Assembly (NCBI RefSeq): GCF_029263155.1
Contig: NZ_JAJCYB010000101.1
Coordinates: forward strand, 1-64,000
DNA length: 64,000 nt
Direction: 5' to 3'
From: Pseudonocardia sp.
Lineage (GTDB): Bacteria; Actinomycetota; Actinomycetes; Mycobacteriales; Pseudonocardiaceae
Below, piece by piece: positions 40,450 to 49,122 of this stretch. Positions within the stretch are counted from its first letter, which is position 1. Each line of letters begins with the position of its first letter. The notes under the pieces are model-generated. The model ran no database searches. It had not been told where the DNA came from and worked only from the letters and a program-made list of their open reading frames with translations. The translations under genes and the position numbers were made by a program.

Positions 40450-41988
40450 TCAGGGCAGGAACGGCCGGTCCCGGCCGGTCCAGTTCTCCTCCCGGCGGCG
40501 GTAGACCTCGATCGGCTCCTTCGCCACCCGGAAGGTGTAGCGCCCGGCCTCCTCGACGACCTCGCCGTCGGTGGCGAGCATGCCCGGAACCGACAGTTCG
40601 ACGTCGAACTCGGCCACCTCGCGCTGGCCGTAGACGCGGCTGTGGCCCAGCGCGCCGAGCAGCAGCGCCGCGACCGCGCGCAGCCGGGAGAAGCGGATGT
40701 CGGCGCGCAGCCACCGCACATCGAGCAGGCCCGAGTCGAGAGTGGGTCGCCAGGCCGGGACCATGCCGCGGGGGTGGTAGGGACCGTTGCCGACGAACAG
40801 GAACCACACCGCGGTCCAGCGCCCCTCGATCCGGACCCGCACCGGCTCGGCCCGGCTCAGCACCACCACCAGCGCGACGGCGAACGCCGGCCACTTGCCC
40901 CAGCGCGGCTGCCACTGCTCGCGCAGCCGCACCAGGTCGGGGTAGGAGCCCAGGCTCGCGGTGTTGAGGAACGCGCGGGTGCGGATCACCGACTCGGAGT
41001 CGGATGCGGGCGGATGCACCTCGACCAGCGCGAGGTCGACGGCGACCGCCTCGCCCGCCGCGGTGGCGTCGACGGCCTCCTGCAGGTCGTAGACGCCCAC
41101 GTCGCGCGCGAAGTGGTTGAGCGTGCCCGTCGGGACGACGACGAGCGGCAGCCGGCGCCGGCCGGCGACCGTGGCTGCGGCCGCGACGGTGCCGTCCCCA
41201 CCGGCCACGCCGATGGCGCGCACCCGGTCGCCGTGGGCCGCGACGGCCGCGTCGAGCTGCTCGTCGAGTTCCCGGTCCGGCACGGCCCGGACCACCGCGG
41301 CACGGGGGAACGCGGTCTCCAGCTCCGCGGCGGGGTCGTGCTCGGGATCGCCGGACCGCTGGTTGGAGACCATGACCAGGCCCTCGCCGCGGGTGAGGAC
41401 CGGCACGGTGTCGAGCGGGCGGGCCCGGGCCTCGTCGGTGGGCCGCACCGGCCACCAGCGCCGGGTGAGCAGCGCGACGCCGGTGCCCAGCGCCGCGCCG
41501 GCGACCACGTCGGAGGACCAGTGCACGCCGACGTGCACGCGCGAGTAGGCGACGGTGGCGGCCAACGGGACCACGGCCAGGCCCAGCCGCGGGCTCTCCA
41601 TGACCACCGCGGTGGCGAAGGCGGCGGCCGACGCCGCATGCCCGGACGGGAACGACGAGGACGTCGGGGGCTCGGGGAGCTGCTGGTAGGCCGGCAGCTC
41701 GGACGCGGCGGGGCGGCGACGCGGCAGCAGCGGTTTGAGCACGCCGTTCGCCGAGGTGCTGGCCAGCGCGACGGACGCCACCCCGCGTAGGGCGGCCTTG
41801 CGGCTCGACCCGCGCCGCGACCCGAGCAGCGCCGCGACGGCGAACCACAGCACGCCGTGGTTGGCCGCGGTCGACACGGCCTTCATCGCGTCGTCGAAGC
41901 GGGTGCGGGGCAGGTCGGACACCGCCCGCGAGATCACCCGGTCCAGCTCGCTCACCCGGTCCACGCGACCCCGCACCCGTCTGATCAC
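40450..41988 (-). CDS. bifunctional PAP2 phosphatase/diacylglycerol kinase-like protein
   Basis: A 512-aa fusion. The N-terminal PAP2 membrane phosphatase has all three motifs: KPLLPRRRP, SSFPSGHA and SRVHVGVHWSSD. From about residue 215 follows a DAGK catalytic domain with VAGGDGTV and PTGTLNHFARD. The protein probably handles lipid phosphates at the membrane, phosphorylating one lipid and dephosphorylating another. GTG 41988 is 7 nt after minus-strand TAGTGT (41996-42001); the frame is open to 42315 but overlaps the DUF1660-like gene there. Confidence 0.92.
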   Translation of the reverse strand: MIRRVRGRVDRVSELDRVISRAVSDLPRTRFDDAMKAVSTAANHGVLWFAVAALLGSRRGSSRKAALRGVASVALASTSANGVLKPLLPRRRPAASELPAYQQLPEPPTSSSFPSGHAASAAAFATAVVMESPRLGLAVVPLAATVAYSRVHVGVHWSSDVVAGAALGTGVALLTRRWWPVRPTDEARARPLDTVPVLTRGEGLVMVSNQRSGDPEHDPAAELETAFPRAAVVRAVPDRELDEQLDAAVAAHGDRVRAIGVAGGDGTVAAAATVAGRRRLPLVVVPTGTLNHFARDVGVYDLQEAVDATAAGEAVAVDLALVEVHPPASDSESVIRTRAFLNTASLGSYPDLVRLREQWQPRWGKWPAFAVALVVVLSRAEPVRVRIEGRWTAVWFLFVGNGPYHPRGMVPAWRPTLDSGLLDVRWLRADIRFSRLRAVAALLLGALGHSRVYGQREVAEFDVELSVPGMLATDGEVVEEAGRYTFRVAKEPIEVYRRREENWTGRDRPFLP

Positions 41989-42083
41989 GTGCTCGACACT
42001 ACGGCCGGACGTCCGTGCGGTACCGCCCGGTACGGCCGGGGGCCGGACCCGTCGCCGCCGGGCGAGCCGACGTCCCGGAACGG

Positions 42084-42320
42084 TCAGCGACGCAGACGCA
42101 GGGCCCGCATGATCCGCAGCGGCAGCAGCCCGATCAGCGGTGCGCGTCTGCCCAGGTCGGCGGAGTCCTCCCGGTCGAGGCCACGGGCGTAGCGGGTGGC
42201 GTCCTCGGCGCTGGGATAGACCTTCGAGCCGCCCGCGCCGCAGCCCCGACGGCAGGACCAGGTCATCGTCGGACCGTCGGCGCTGAATCGATACCGATGC
42301 CCGAGAAGGGAACATCTCAC
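42084..42320 (-). CDS. DUF1660-like small cysteine protein
   Basis: A 78-aa protein starting RCSLLGHRYRFSADG, with C-x7-H and then CRRGCGAGG, a likely zinc-binding cluster, followed by YPSAEDATRYARGLDRED and a basic tail. It resembles a small family widespread in actinobacteria with unknown function. GTG 42320 is 7 nt after minus-strand TAGCCT (42328-42333), fixing the start. Its promoter is back to back with that of the MFS gene. Confidence 0.78.
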   Translation of the reverse strand: MRCSLLGHRYRFSADGPTMTWSCRRGCGAGGSKVYPSAEDATRYARGLDREDSADLGRRAPLIGLLPLRIMRALRLRR

Positions 42321-42362
42321 GAATTCCAGGCTAGCGCGGCGACGACCGGGTACTGGTCGGCT

Positions 42363-44954
42363 GTGGCGGATGTACAGCTGGGAAAGGTCAGCACACAGGT
42401 CCCGGCCCGGATGGACCGGTTGCCGTGGTCGCGGTGGCACTGGCGGATCGTCGTCGGGCTGGGAACGGTCTGGATCCTCGACGGCCTCGAGGTCACGATG
42501 GTCGGGGCGGTGGCGGCCCAGCTGACCGAGCCGGACAGCGGGATCCAGCTCAGCGCCGGCCAGATCGGCCTGGCCGGGGCCATCTACATCGTCGGCGCCT
42601 GTACCGGCGCCCTGTTCTTCGGCCAGCTCACCGACCGGTTCGGGCGCAAGAAGCTGTTCCTCCTGACGCTGGTGGTCTACATCGTGGCCGTCGTGGCCAC
42701 CGCGTTCGCGTTCGCGCCCTGGTACTTCTACCTGGCCAGATTCGTGACCGGGTTGGGCATCGGCGGGGAGTACGCCGCGATCAACTCGGCGATCGACGAG
42801 TTCATGCCGGCCCGGGTCCGCGGCCAGGTCGACCTGGCCATCGCCGGCTCCTACTGGCTCGGCTCGGCGGGCGGGGCCGCGATGGCGGTGCTGCTGCTCA
42901 ACACGTTGCCGCCCGACCTCGGCTGGCGGGCGGCGTTCGGGTTCGGGGCCCTGCTCGGCCTGGTCATCCTGTTCGTCCGACGGCACGTCCCGGAGAGCCC
43001 GCGCTGGCTGTTCATCCACGGCCGGGCCGAGGAGGCCGAGCGCATCATCGACCGCATCGAGCGCGAGGTCGTCGACGAGACCGGCCAGGAGCTCGAGGAG
43101 CCCGGACCGGGGATCACCGTGCGCCAGCGCCGGACGATCCCGATCCGGACCATCGCCTCCACCGCGTTCACGCTCTACCCCCGCCGCACGGTCCTGGGGC
43201 TCGCGCTGTTCGTCGGCCAGGCGTTCATCTACAACGGGATCACCTTCAGCCTCGGCAACATCATGAGCACCTTCTTCGGGGTGGCCGCGGCGATCACCCC
43301 GGTGTTCATCATCATCTACGCGCTCGGGAACTTCGCCGGCCCGCTGACCCTGGGCCGGCTGTTCGACACGGTCGGACGAATACCCATGATCGCCGGCTGC
43401 TACCTGGGATCGGCGATCCTGACCCTGCCGCTCGCCTACTTCTTCGCCAACGGCTCGCTCAACCGGTGGACCTTCATCGCGCTGGTGGTCGCGATCTTCT
43501 TCCTCGCCTCCTCGGGCGCGAGTGCGGCGTACCTGACCGTCAGCGAGGTCTTCCCGCTCGAGACCCGCGCTCTGGCGATCGCCTTCTTCTACGCGCTGGG
43601 CACCGCGCTCGGGGGCATCACCGGACCGTTGATCTTCGGTCGACTGATCGACACCGAGAATCCGGGCTGGGTCGCCGTCGGGTTCCTGATCGGGGCCGGG
43701 GTGATGGCGCTGGGCGGGGTCGCCGAGCTGGTCCTGGGTGTGCGCACCGAGAAGGCCAACCTGGAGAACATCGCCCAGCCGCTGACCGCCGCCGACGCCG
43801 AGCGGGAGGACTCCGACGAGGAGGACGCAGAGCCCGGGGACGACCGGGCGACCGGTCCGCGGCGGGACGCGGAGCAGCGAAGCGAGGAGGCGCAGCGCCA
43901 GCACGCCGCGGCCGCCGAGCACCGGGCCGCGGCGCTGGCCGCGGGCTCGGGCACCGGCCAGGTGTCCGAGCGCGGACGCGTCGAGGAGTCATTGGCCGAG
44001 ATGGCCGGGCTGCGCGCCCAGGAACTCGAGGAGCAGGCTGCGGCGTTCGAGGCGCTCGCCGACGCCCGGGACCGCAGCGGCCACGAGCGCGACGCCGCCC
44101 GGCAGCGGGCTCAGGCGGCCGAGCAGCGGGCCCGCGCGCTGGGCGAGCAGGTGTCCGCGCTGGCCGCCGAGCGGCAGGGCGACGAGTCGATGCACGAGGC
44201 CCTCGCCGCGGCGGCGATGGAACGTGCCCGCGCCCGCGAGCAGCGGGCGCTCGCCGAGCAGGCGCTGGCCGACGGCGGGATCGACGCGGCCGGGGACGGC
44301 GAGGACGACGGCGAGGGCGCCGTCGTCGCCCGCGCCCGCGCTGCGCAACACGAGGCCTGGGCCGTGGTGCACGACGAGCGCGCCCGCGTCCACGAGGTCC
44401 GCGGCGAGCAGGGTGCCGAACCGGACCCGGCCACCGAGGAGCGCCTCGGCGAGCTGGAGCGGCAGGCCGTGGCCGCGGAGGAGCTCGTCCGGGTGGCCGA
44501 GCACCGGGCGGACGCACAGAGCCGCCGGGCTCACCGGGAGGCCTCCGAGGAGATGGATGAACAGCAGCGGGCGCGCGAGCGCCACGACGCCGAGATCGCG
44601 CAGCGGATCCGGGCCCGCGCCGACCGCAGGTCGCAGCGCGACCGCGCCGGATTGCGCCGGTACCGCCCCGGCCCGAGCCCGACGCTGGGCGGTGGGCGGC
44701 TCGGCGGCCTCACCCTCACCCGGCGCGACGACGAGCGGGATCTCGACCGCGAGGTCGAGGTGCTGGCCCGGGCGCTGCAGGAACACGGCGAGGCGTCCCG
44801 CGCGGAACTGGTCCGGCTGATCGGGGCCCGCTACTGGGGGCCCGGCCGCTTCGGGTCGGCGCTGGCGGAGGCGGTCGACGAGGGCCGGATCCGCCGCCTG
44901 TCCCGCACGACCTACGGGCCGGTGGACGACCCGGGGCACGACGAAGCCCGGTGA
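42363..44954 (+). CDS. MFS transporter fused to long coiled coil and winged-helix-like tail
   Basis: An 863-aa protein, nearly twice the usual MFS length. Residues 1-460 are a 12-helix sugar-porter-type transporter: DRLPWSRWHWRIVVGLG at the start, loop signature GQLTDRFGRKK, and ESPRWLFIHGR after helix 6. Residues about 480-780 are hydrophilic, extremely Ala/Glu/Arg/Gln-rich and predicted coiled coil (e.g. ARQRAQAAEQRARALGEQ). The last 75 residues (EVEVLARALQEHGEAS, LAEAVDEGRIRRLSRTTYGP) look like a winged helix. There is no frameshift or stop between the parts. GTG 42363 is 6 nt after TACTGG. Substrate unknown. Confidence 0.85.
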   Translation: MADVQLGKVSTQVPARMDRLPWSRWHWRIVVGLGTVWILDGLEVTMVGAVAAQLTEPDSGIQLSAGQIGLAGAIYIVGACTGALFFGQLTDRFGRKKLFLLTLVVYIVAVVATAFAFAPWYFYLARFVTGLGIGGEYAAINSAIDEFMPARVRGQVDLAIAGSYWLGSAGGAAMAVLLLNTLPPDLGWRAAFGFGALLGLVILFVRRHVPESPRWLFIHGRAEEAERIIDRIEREVVDETGQELEEPGPGITVRQRRTIPIRTIASTAFTLYPRRTVLGLALFVGQAFIYNGITFSLGNIMSTFFGVAAAITPVFIIIYALGNFAGPLTLGRLFDTVGRIPMIAGCYLGSAILTLPLAYFFANGSLNRWTFIALVVAIFFLASSGASAAYLTVSEVFPLETRALAIAFFYALGTALGGITGPLIFGRLIDTENPGWVAVGFLIGAGVMALGGVAELVLGVRTEKANLENIAQPLTAADAEREDSDEEDAEPGDDRATGPRRDAEQRSEEAQRQHAAAAEHRAAALAAGSGTGQVSERGRVEESLAEMAGLRAQELEEQAAAFEALADARDRSGHERDAARQRAQAAEQRARALGEQVSALAAERQGDESMHEALAAAAMERARAREQRALAEQALADGGIDAAGDGEDDGEGAVVARARAAQHEAWAVVHDERARVHEVRGEQGAEPDPATEERLGELERQAVAAEELVRVAEHRADAQSRRAHREASEEMDEQQRARERHDAEIAQRIRARADRRSQRDRAGLRRYRPGPSPTLGGGRLGGLTLTRRDDERDLDREVEVLARALQEHGEASRAELVRLIGARYWGPGRFGSALAEAVDEGRIRRLSRTTYGPVDDPGHDEAR

Positions 44955-45000
44955 CACCGGTCGACCGGTGCGGTGTTCCCGGGCCCCGGCCCGGGTACGC
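44955..45000. other. palindromes between the MFS fusion and M50 genes
   Basis: CACCGGTCGACCGGTG (44955-44970) is a perfect 16-bp palindrome, followed by a GGGCCCCGGCCC palindromic run. They lie directly after the MFS stop and may act as a terminator or attenuator before the protease gene. Confidence 0.4.
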
Positions 45001-45043
45001 GACGGTGGGCCCGAACCCGGCCGTCGAGGAGGAGACACACCTG

Positions 45044-46168
45044 ATGAACGAGAGCTTCCGGCTCGGCCGGGTCGCCGGCGTTCCGGTCGGCGCCCACTGG
45101 AGCGTCCTGGTGGTGCTCGGCCTGATCGCGTTCGGGCTGTCGGCCGGGCGCCTGCCCCAGGTCGCCCCCGGGGCGTCACCTGCGCTGTACCTGGGCGTCG
45201 GTGTCGTGACCGCGCTGGTGTTCCTCGCCTGCCTGCTGGCGCACGAGGTGTCCCACGCGGTCCTCGCGCAGCGCAACGGGGTCGGTGTGCGGGGCATCAC
45301 GCTGTGGTTGTTCGGTGGGGTGGCGCAGCTGCGCGGCGACCCGGCCACCCCCGGCGCCGACGCCCGCATCGCCGGGGTGGGGCCGCTGGTCAGCCTCGTG
45401 CTGGGCGGGCTGTTCCTGGTGCTGTCCGGAGCCGTGGTGGCCGCCGGTGGCAGCGGCGTGGCGGTCGCCGCACTGGGCTGGCTCGGTGTGATCAACCTCG
45501 TGCTGGCGGTGTTCAACCTGATCCCCGCGGCGCCGCTCGACGGGGGGCGGCTGCTGCGGGCGGGCATCTGGCGGGTCACCGGTGACCGGCGTCGGGCCGC
45601 GGTGTCCGCGCCCCGGGCCGGGCGGGCCCTCGGCCTGGTCCTGATCGTGCTGGGGTTGGCCCAGGTGGTGCTGGCCCAGGGGTTCGGGGGCCTGTGGATC
45701 GCACTGATCGGATGGTTCGTCGTGGCCGCCGCTCGGGCCGAGGAAGAGGCGGCCGGTCGCGACGAGACCCTGGCCGGGATCCAGGTCGGGCAGGTGATGA
45801 CCGCCGACCCGGTGACCGTGGCGCCGGATCTCACCGTCGAGGACTTCGTCGAGGAGCACCTGCTGCACGGGCGGCACGCGAGCTTCCCGCTGCGCGACGC
45901 CGCCGGTGGCTTCGCCGGCCTGGTCACACTGAACCGGGTGCGCGAGGTGCCGGCCGGTGAGCGCGCGGCCACGCGGCTCGCTGCGATCGCCTGCCGGCCC
46001 GCGGAGGTACCGGTGGCCGCCGCCGACGAGGACCTCGCGGACCTGCTGCCGCGGATGCAGGGGTGCGCGGACGGGCGGGCGGTGGTGCTCGACGCGTCCC
46101 GCCGGGTACTCGGCATCGTGGCACCGTCGGACATCTCCCGGCTCACCCACCGCGCCGAGCTGCGGTGA
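45044..46168 (+). CDS. site-2 protease family (M50) membrane metalloprotease with CBS pair
   Basis: A 374-aa protein. About six membrane helices hold the zinc site: HEVSH in LLAHEVSHAVL and Asp in NLIPAAPLDGGRLL, the S2P hallmark. From about residue 245 the cytoplasmic tail has two CBS domains (VGQVMTADPVTVAPDLTV; RVLGIVAPSDISRL), which usually bind adenine nucleotides and tune activity. Likely role: intramembrane cleavage of a regulator such as an anti-sigma factor; target unknown. GGAGGAG precedes ATG 45044. Confidence 0.9.
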   Translation: MNESFRLGRVAGVPVGAHWSVLVVLGLIAFGLSAGRLPQVAPGASPALYLGVGVVTALVFLACLLAHEVSHAVLAQRNGVGVRGITLWLFGGVAQLRGDPATPGADARIAGVGPLVSLVLGGLFLVLSGAVVAAGGSGVAVAALGWLGVINLVLAVFNLIPAAPLDGGRLLRAGIWRVTGDRRRAAVSAPRAGRALGLVLIVLGLAQVVLAQGFGGLWIALIGWFVVAAARAEEEAAGRDETLAGIQVGQVMTADPVTVAPDLTVEDFVEEHLLHGRHASFPLRDAAGGFAGLVTLNRVREVPAGERAATRLAAIACRPAEVPVAAADEDLADLLPRMQGCADGRAVVLDASRRVLGIVAPSDISRLTHRAELR

Positions 46169-46247
46169 TGCCGCAACGGGCGGCGGCCGCGGAGAACGCC
46201 CACGGTTCGCCGCTCGCGCAACATGTTCGATCCGGCGCCGGTACGCC

Positions 46248-46253
46248 TAGGCT
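46248..46253 (+). promoter_or_regulatory. -10 element of pafA
   Basis: TAGGCT, 6 nt before the pafA ATG, giving a leaderless transcript. TTCGAT at 46226-46231 is a weak -35 candidate with 16-bp spacing. Confidence 0.5.
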
Positions 46254-46259
46254 GGGTGG

Positions 46260-47621
46260 ATGCAGCGGCGGATCTACGGTGTCGAGACCGAGTTCGGGGT
46301 CACCTGCACCTTCCACGGCCAGCGACGTCTCTCCCCGGACGAGGTGGCGCGCTACCTGTTCCGCCGCGTCGTGTCGTGGGGGCGCTCGTCGAACGTCTTC
46401 CTGCGCAACGGCGCGCGGCTCTACCTCGATGTCGGCTCCCACCCCGAGTACGCCACCGCGGAGTGCGACTCGCTCGCGCAGCTGGTCAGCCACGACAAGG
46501 CGGGGGAGCGGATCCTCGAGGACCTGCTCGTCGACGCCGAGCGACGGCTCGTCGACGAGGGCATCGGCGGCGACATCTACCTGTTCAAGAACAACACCGA
46601 CTCCGCGGGCAACTCCTACGGCTGCCACGAGAACTATCTCGTCGCCCGGGCCGGGGAGTTCTCCCGCATCGCCGACGTCCTGCTGCCGTTCCTGGTCACC
46701 CGCCAGCTGATCTGCGGCGCGGGCAAGGTGCTGCAGACCCCCCGGGGGGCGGTGTACTGCCTCTCCCAGCGTGCCGAGCACATCTGGGAGGGCGTGTCGT
46801 CGGCCACGACGCGCTCGCGGCCGATCATCAACACCCGCGACGAGCCCCATGCCGACGCCGAGCGCTACCGCCGCCTGCACGTGATCGTGGGCGACTCGAA
46901 CATGTCCGAGACCACCACGATGCTCAAGGTCGGTGCGGCCACCCTCGTCCTGGAGATGATCGAGGCCGGGGTCCAGTTCCGCGACTTCACCCTGGACAAC
47001 CCGATCCGCGCCATCCGCGAGATCAGCCACGACCTGACCGGGCGGCGCACGGTGCGCCTGGCCGGGGGGCGCGAGGCCAGCGCGCTGGACATCCAGCGCG
47101 AGTACCACGCCCGGGCCGTCGAGCACCTCGCCACCCGCGGCAGCGAGGACGCGGCGATGACGCGCGTCGTGGAGCTGTGGGGACGCACGCTCGACGCCGT
47201 CGAGAGCCAGAACCTCTCACTGATCGACCGGGAGATCGACTGGGCCATCAAGAACCGGCTCATCGAGCGCTACCGGCTGCGCAACGACCTGGACATGGCC
47301 AGCGCGCGGGTGGCCCAGCTGGACCTCGCCTACCACGACATCCGACGCGGGCGCGGGCTGTTCGACCTGCTGCAGCGCAAGGGCATGGTCGAGCGGGTCA
47401 CCGACGACGGCGAGATCGAGGCCGCCAAGGACACGCCGCCGCAGTCCACCCGGGCCAAGCTGCGCGGGGACTTCATCGCCGCGGCCCAGGCCGCCGGGCG
47501 GGACTTCACCGTCGACTGGGTGCACCTCAAGCTCAACGACCAGGCCCAGCGCACCGTGCTGTGCAAGGACCCGTTCCGGTCGGTCGACGAGCGGGTCGAC
47601 CGGCTGATCGCGTCGCTGTAG
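46260..47621 (+). CDS. pafA: Pup--protein ligase
   Basis: A 453-aa ligase, paralogue of Dop, that activates the C-terminal Glu of Pup with ATP and links it to substrate lysines. The N-terminus RRIYGVETEFGVTC carries the metal-binding Glu; SSNVFLRNGARLYLDVGSHPEYATAECD, NSYGCHENYL and NTRDEPHADAERYRRLHV are family blocks. It lacks the Dop-specific loop. ATG 46260 lies 6 nt after TAGGCT. Followed by a very strong hairpin and then pafBC. Confidence 0.97.
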   Translation: MQRRIYGVETEFGVTCTFHGQRRLSPDEVARYLFRRVVSWGRSSNVFLRNGARLYLDVGSHPEYATAECDSLAQLVSHDKAGERILEDLLVDAERRLVDEGIGGDIYLFKNNTDSAGNSYGCHENYLVARAGEFSRIADVLLPFLVTRQLICGAGKVLQTPRGAVYCLSQRAEHIWEGVSSATTRSRPIINTRDEPHADAERYRRLHVIVGDSNMSETTTMLKVGAATLVLEMIEAGVQFRDFTLDNPIRAIREISHDLTGRRTVRLAGGREASALDIQREYHARAVEHLATRGSEDAAMTRVVELWGRTLDAVESQNLSLIDREIDWAIKNRLIERYRLRNDLDMASARVAQLDLAYHDIRRGRGLFDLLQRKGMVERVTDDGEIEAAKDTPPQSTRAKLRGDFIAAAQAAGRDFTVDWVHLKLNDQAQRTVLCKDPFRSVDERVDRLIASL

Positions 47622-47626
47622 CTCGC

Positions 47627-47712
47627 GTCGCCGCAGCCGCGCACCAACAGGTCATCCGCGCACGTCCGGACGTGCGCGGATGACGGGAAGATGCGCGGCT
47701 GCGGCGGGCGAC
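47627..47712. terminator. pafA bidirectional terminator with 34-bp perfect palindrome
   Basis: An uninterrupted 34-bp palindrome (47651-47684, centre TCCGGA) is enclosed by a second stem, 47627-47643 pairing with 47692-47712 with one bulge. It lies between the pafA stop and the convergent 79-aa gene and should form an 86-nt double hairpin. Confidence 0.8.
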
Positions 47713-47717
47713 GGGGA

Positions 47718-47957
47718 TCAGGCCTCGCCGAGGAACCGCTCCCGGATCTGGCTGAGCTCGCTCTGCACCGTCGCGGAGGCGACGGTCTCGTCGTTGCGTC
47801 CGGGCTCGATCCCGAACGAGCGCAGCAGTGCGGTGGCCGGTTCCGCCGGATCGCCCGCCTCGCCGAGCACGGGGTGCAGGCCGGCTTCCGCGAGGTGGTT
47901 GAACACGAGGTTCACGACCGTCCACGGGTTGAACGTCTCGGGCTCGGCGTTGGTCAT
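47718..47957 (-). CDS. small conserved-looking hypothetical protein
   Basis: A 79-aa acidic protein (NPWTVVNLVFNHLAEAGLHP, then PATALLRSFGIEPG and a C-terminal helix QSELSQIRERFLGEA). I do not know its function; the pattern recalls a small actinobacterial family found near pafA. There is no membrane segment. ATG 47957 begins the protein-like part, although no clear SD or -10 precedes it. It is convergent with pafA and divergent from pafB. Confidence 0.68.
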   Translation of the reverse strand: MTNAEPETFNPWTVVNLVFNHLAEAGLHPVLGEAGDPAEPATALLRSFGIEPGRNDETVASATVQSELSQIRERFLGEA

Positions 47958-48086
47958 GGGCGGGAGCTTCCGCTGCCGTGCTGCCGCGGTCAAGGGACCG
48001 CGCCAGCGGTGTCGCAGGATGAGACGCCGCGACGGATTCCGGCGGTCGGCCACGGGCGGCACGGGCACGGGCCTACGATGCCGGAC

Positions 48087-49067
48087 GTGTCCTCCTCGCG
48101 GGCCGAGCGGCTGGTGAACCTGGTGCTCTGCCTGCTGTCCACGCGCCAGTTCCTCACCGCCGAGCGGATCCGCGCGATCGTCCCCGGCTACGCCGACGCG
48201 CCCGGCGACGACGCGTTCTTCCGGACGTTCGAGCGCGACAAGGCGGAGCTGCGCGAGCTCGGGGTGCCGCTGGAGACCGGCCGGATCTCGTCGTTCGACA
48301 CCACCGACGGCTACCGCATCGCCCGCCAGGACTACGAGCTGGGCGAGATCGACCTCGAACCCGACGAGGCGGCGGCCGTCGCGCTGGCCGCCCGGCTGTG
48401 GGACTCGCCCGAGCTGGCCGGGGCCGCGCACGGCGCGCTGGTGAAGCTGCGCGCGGCCGGCGTGGAGGTGGACGAGGACTCCGGGCGCATCCAGCCGCGG
48501 GTCCGCGCGGCCGACCCGGCGTTCGCGCCGCTGCTCGCCGCCGTGCACGCCCGGCGGGCCGTCGCCTTCGACTACCGCAGGGGCGGACCGGGCGGGGAGG
48601 TCTCGCGGCGCCACGTCGAACCGTGGGGGGTGGTGTCGTGGCGTGGGCGCTGGTATCTCGTCGGGCACGACCGCGACCGCGACGACGTCCGCCAGTTCCG
48701 GATCTCGCGGGTGGTGGGGCCGGTCGCGGCCGTGGGGCGGCCCGGCGCGGTCGTGGTGCCCGACGGCCTCGACCTGACCGCGATGGTGCGGCGCAGCACG
48801 GACCTGCCGCCCGTCATCGGTGTCGCGAAGGTGTGGGTGGCGACCGGGCGGGCGCAGGGGCTGCGCCGGCTGGGTCGCGTGGTCGGCCCGCTGCGGCACC
48901 GGGACCGTCCCGGTGACGAGCTGGAGGTCGAGCTGCGCGATCCGGCGATGGTCGCCCGCTGGCTGGCCGGCCACGGCCCCGACATCGCCGTGCTCGACCC
49001 GCCCGATCTCGCGGAGCGGGTCCGGGCCACCTGGGCCGCGGCCGCCGGCCTGGTGGCGGCGCCGTGA
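48087..49067 (+). CDS. pafB: WYL-domain regulator PafB
   Basis: A 326-aa helix-turn-helix/WYL protein. The N-terminus SSSRAERLVNLVLCLLSTRQFLTAERI is the winged helix; the WYL domain includes RRAVAFDYRRGG and WRGRWYLVGHDRDR. With PafC it forms the PafBC activator of the mycobacterial-type, RecA-independent DNA damage response, sensing single-stranded DNA. GTG 48087 is 7 nt after TACGAT (48074-48079); ATG 48078 is an in-frame alternative. pafC follows in the same direction. Confidence 0.93.
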   Translation: MSSSRAERLVNLVLCLLSTRQFLTAERIRAIVPGYADAPGDDAFFRTFERDKAELRELGVPLETGRISSFDTTDGYRIARQDYELGEIDLEPDEAAAVALAARLWDSPELAGAAHGALVKLRAAGVEVDEDSGRIQPRVRAADPAFAPLLAAVHARRAVAFDYRRGGPGGEVSRRHVEPWGVVSWRGRWYLVGHDRDRDDVRQFRISRVVGPVAAVGRPGAVVVPDGLDLTAMVRRSTDLPPVIGVAKVWVATGRAQGLRRLGRVVGPLRHRDRPGDELEVELRDPAMVARWLAGHGPDIAVLDPPDLAERVRATWAAAAGLVAAP

Positions 49068-49122
49068 CCGGGAGGTCGCCCGCCCCGGGCGCGGTCCCGC
49101 CGGGCCCCGACGGGGCGCGACC

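Noticed and set aside
47651..47684. dif or phage attachment site
   Set aside because: The palindrome is GC-rich, nested in a second stem and placed between convergent genes; no recombinase gene or XerCD-type arms.
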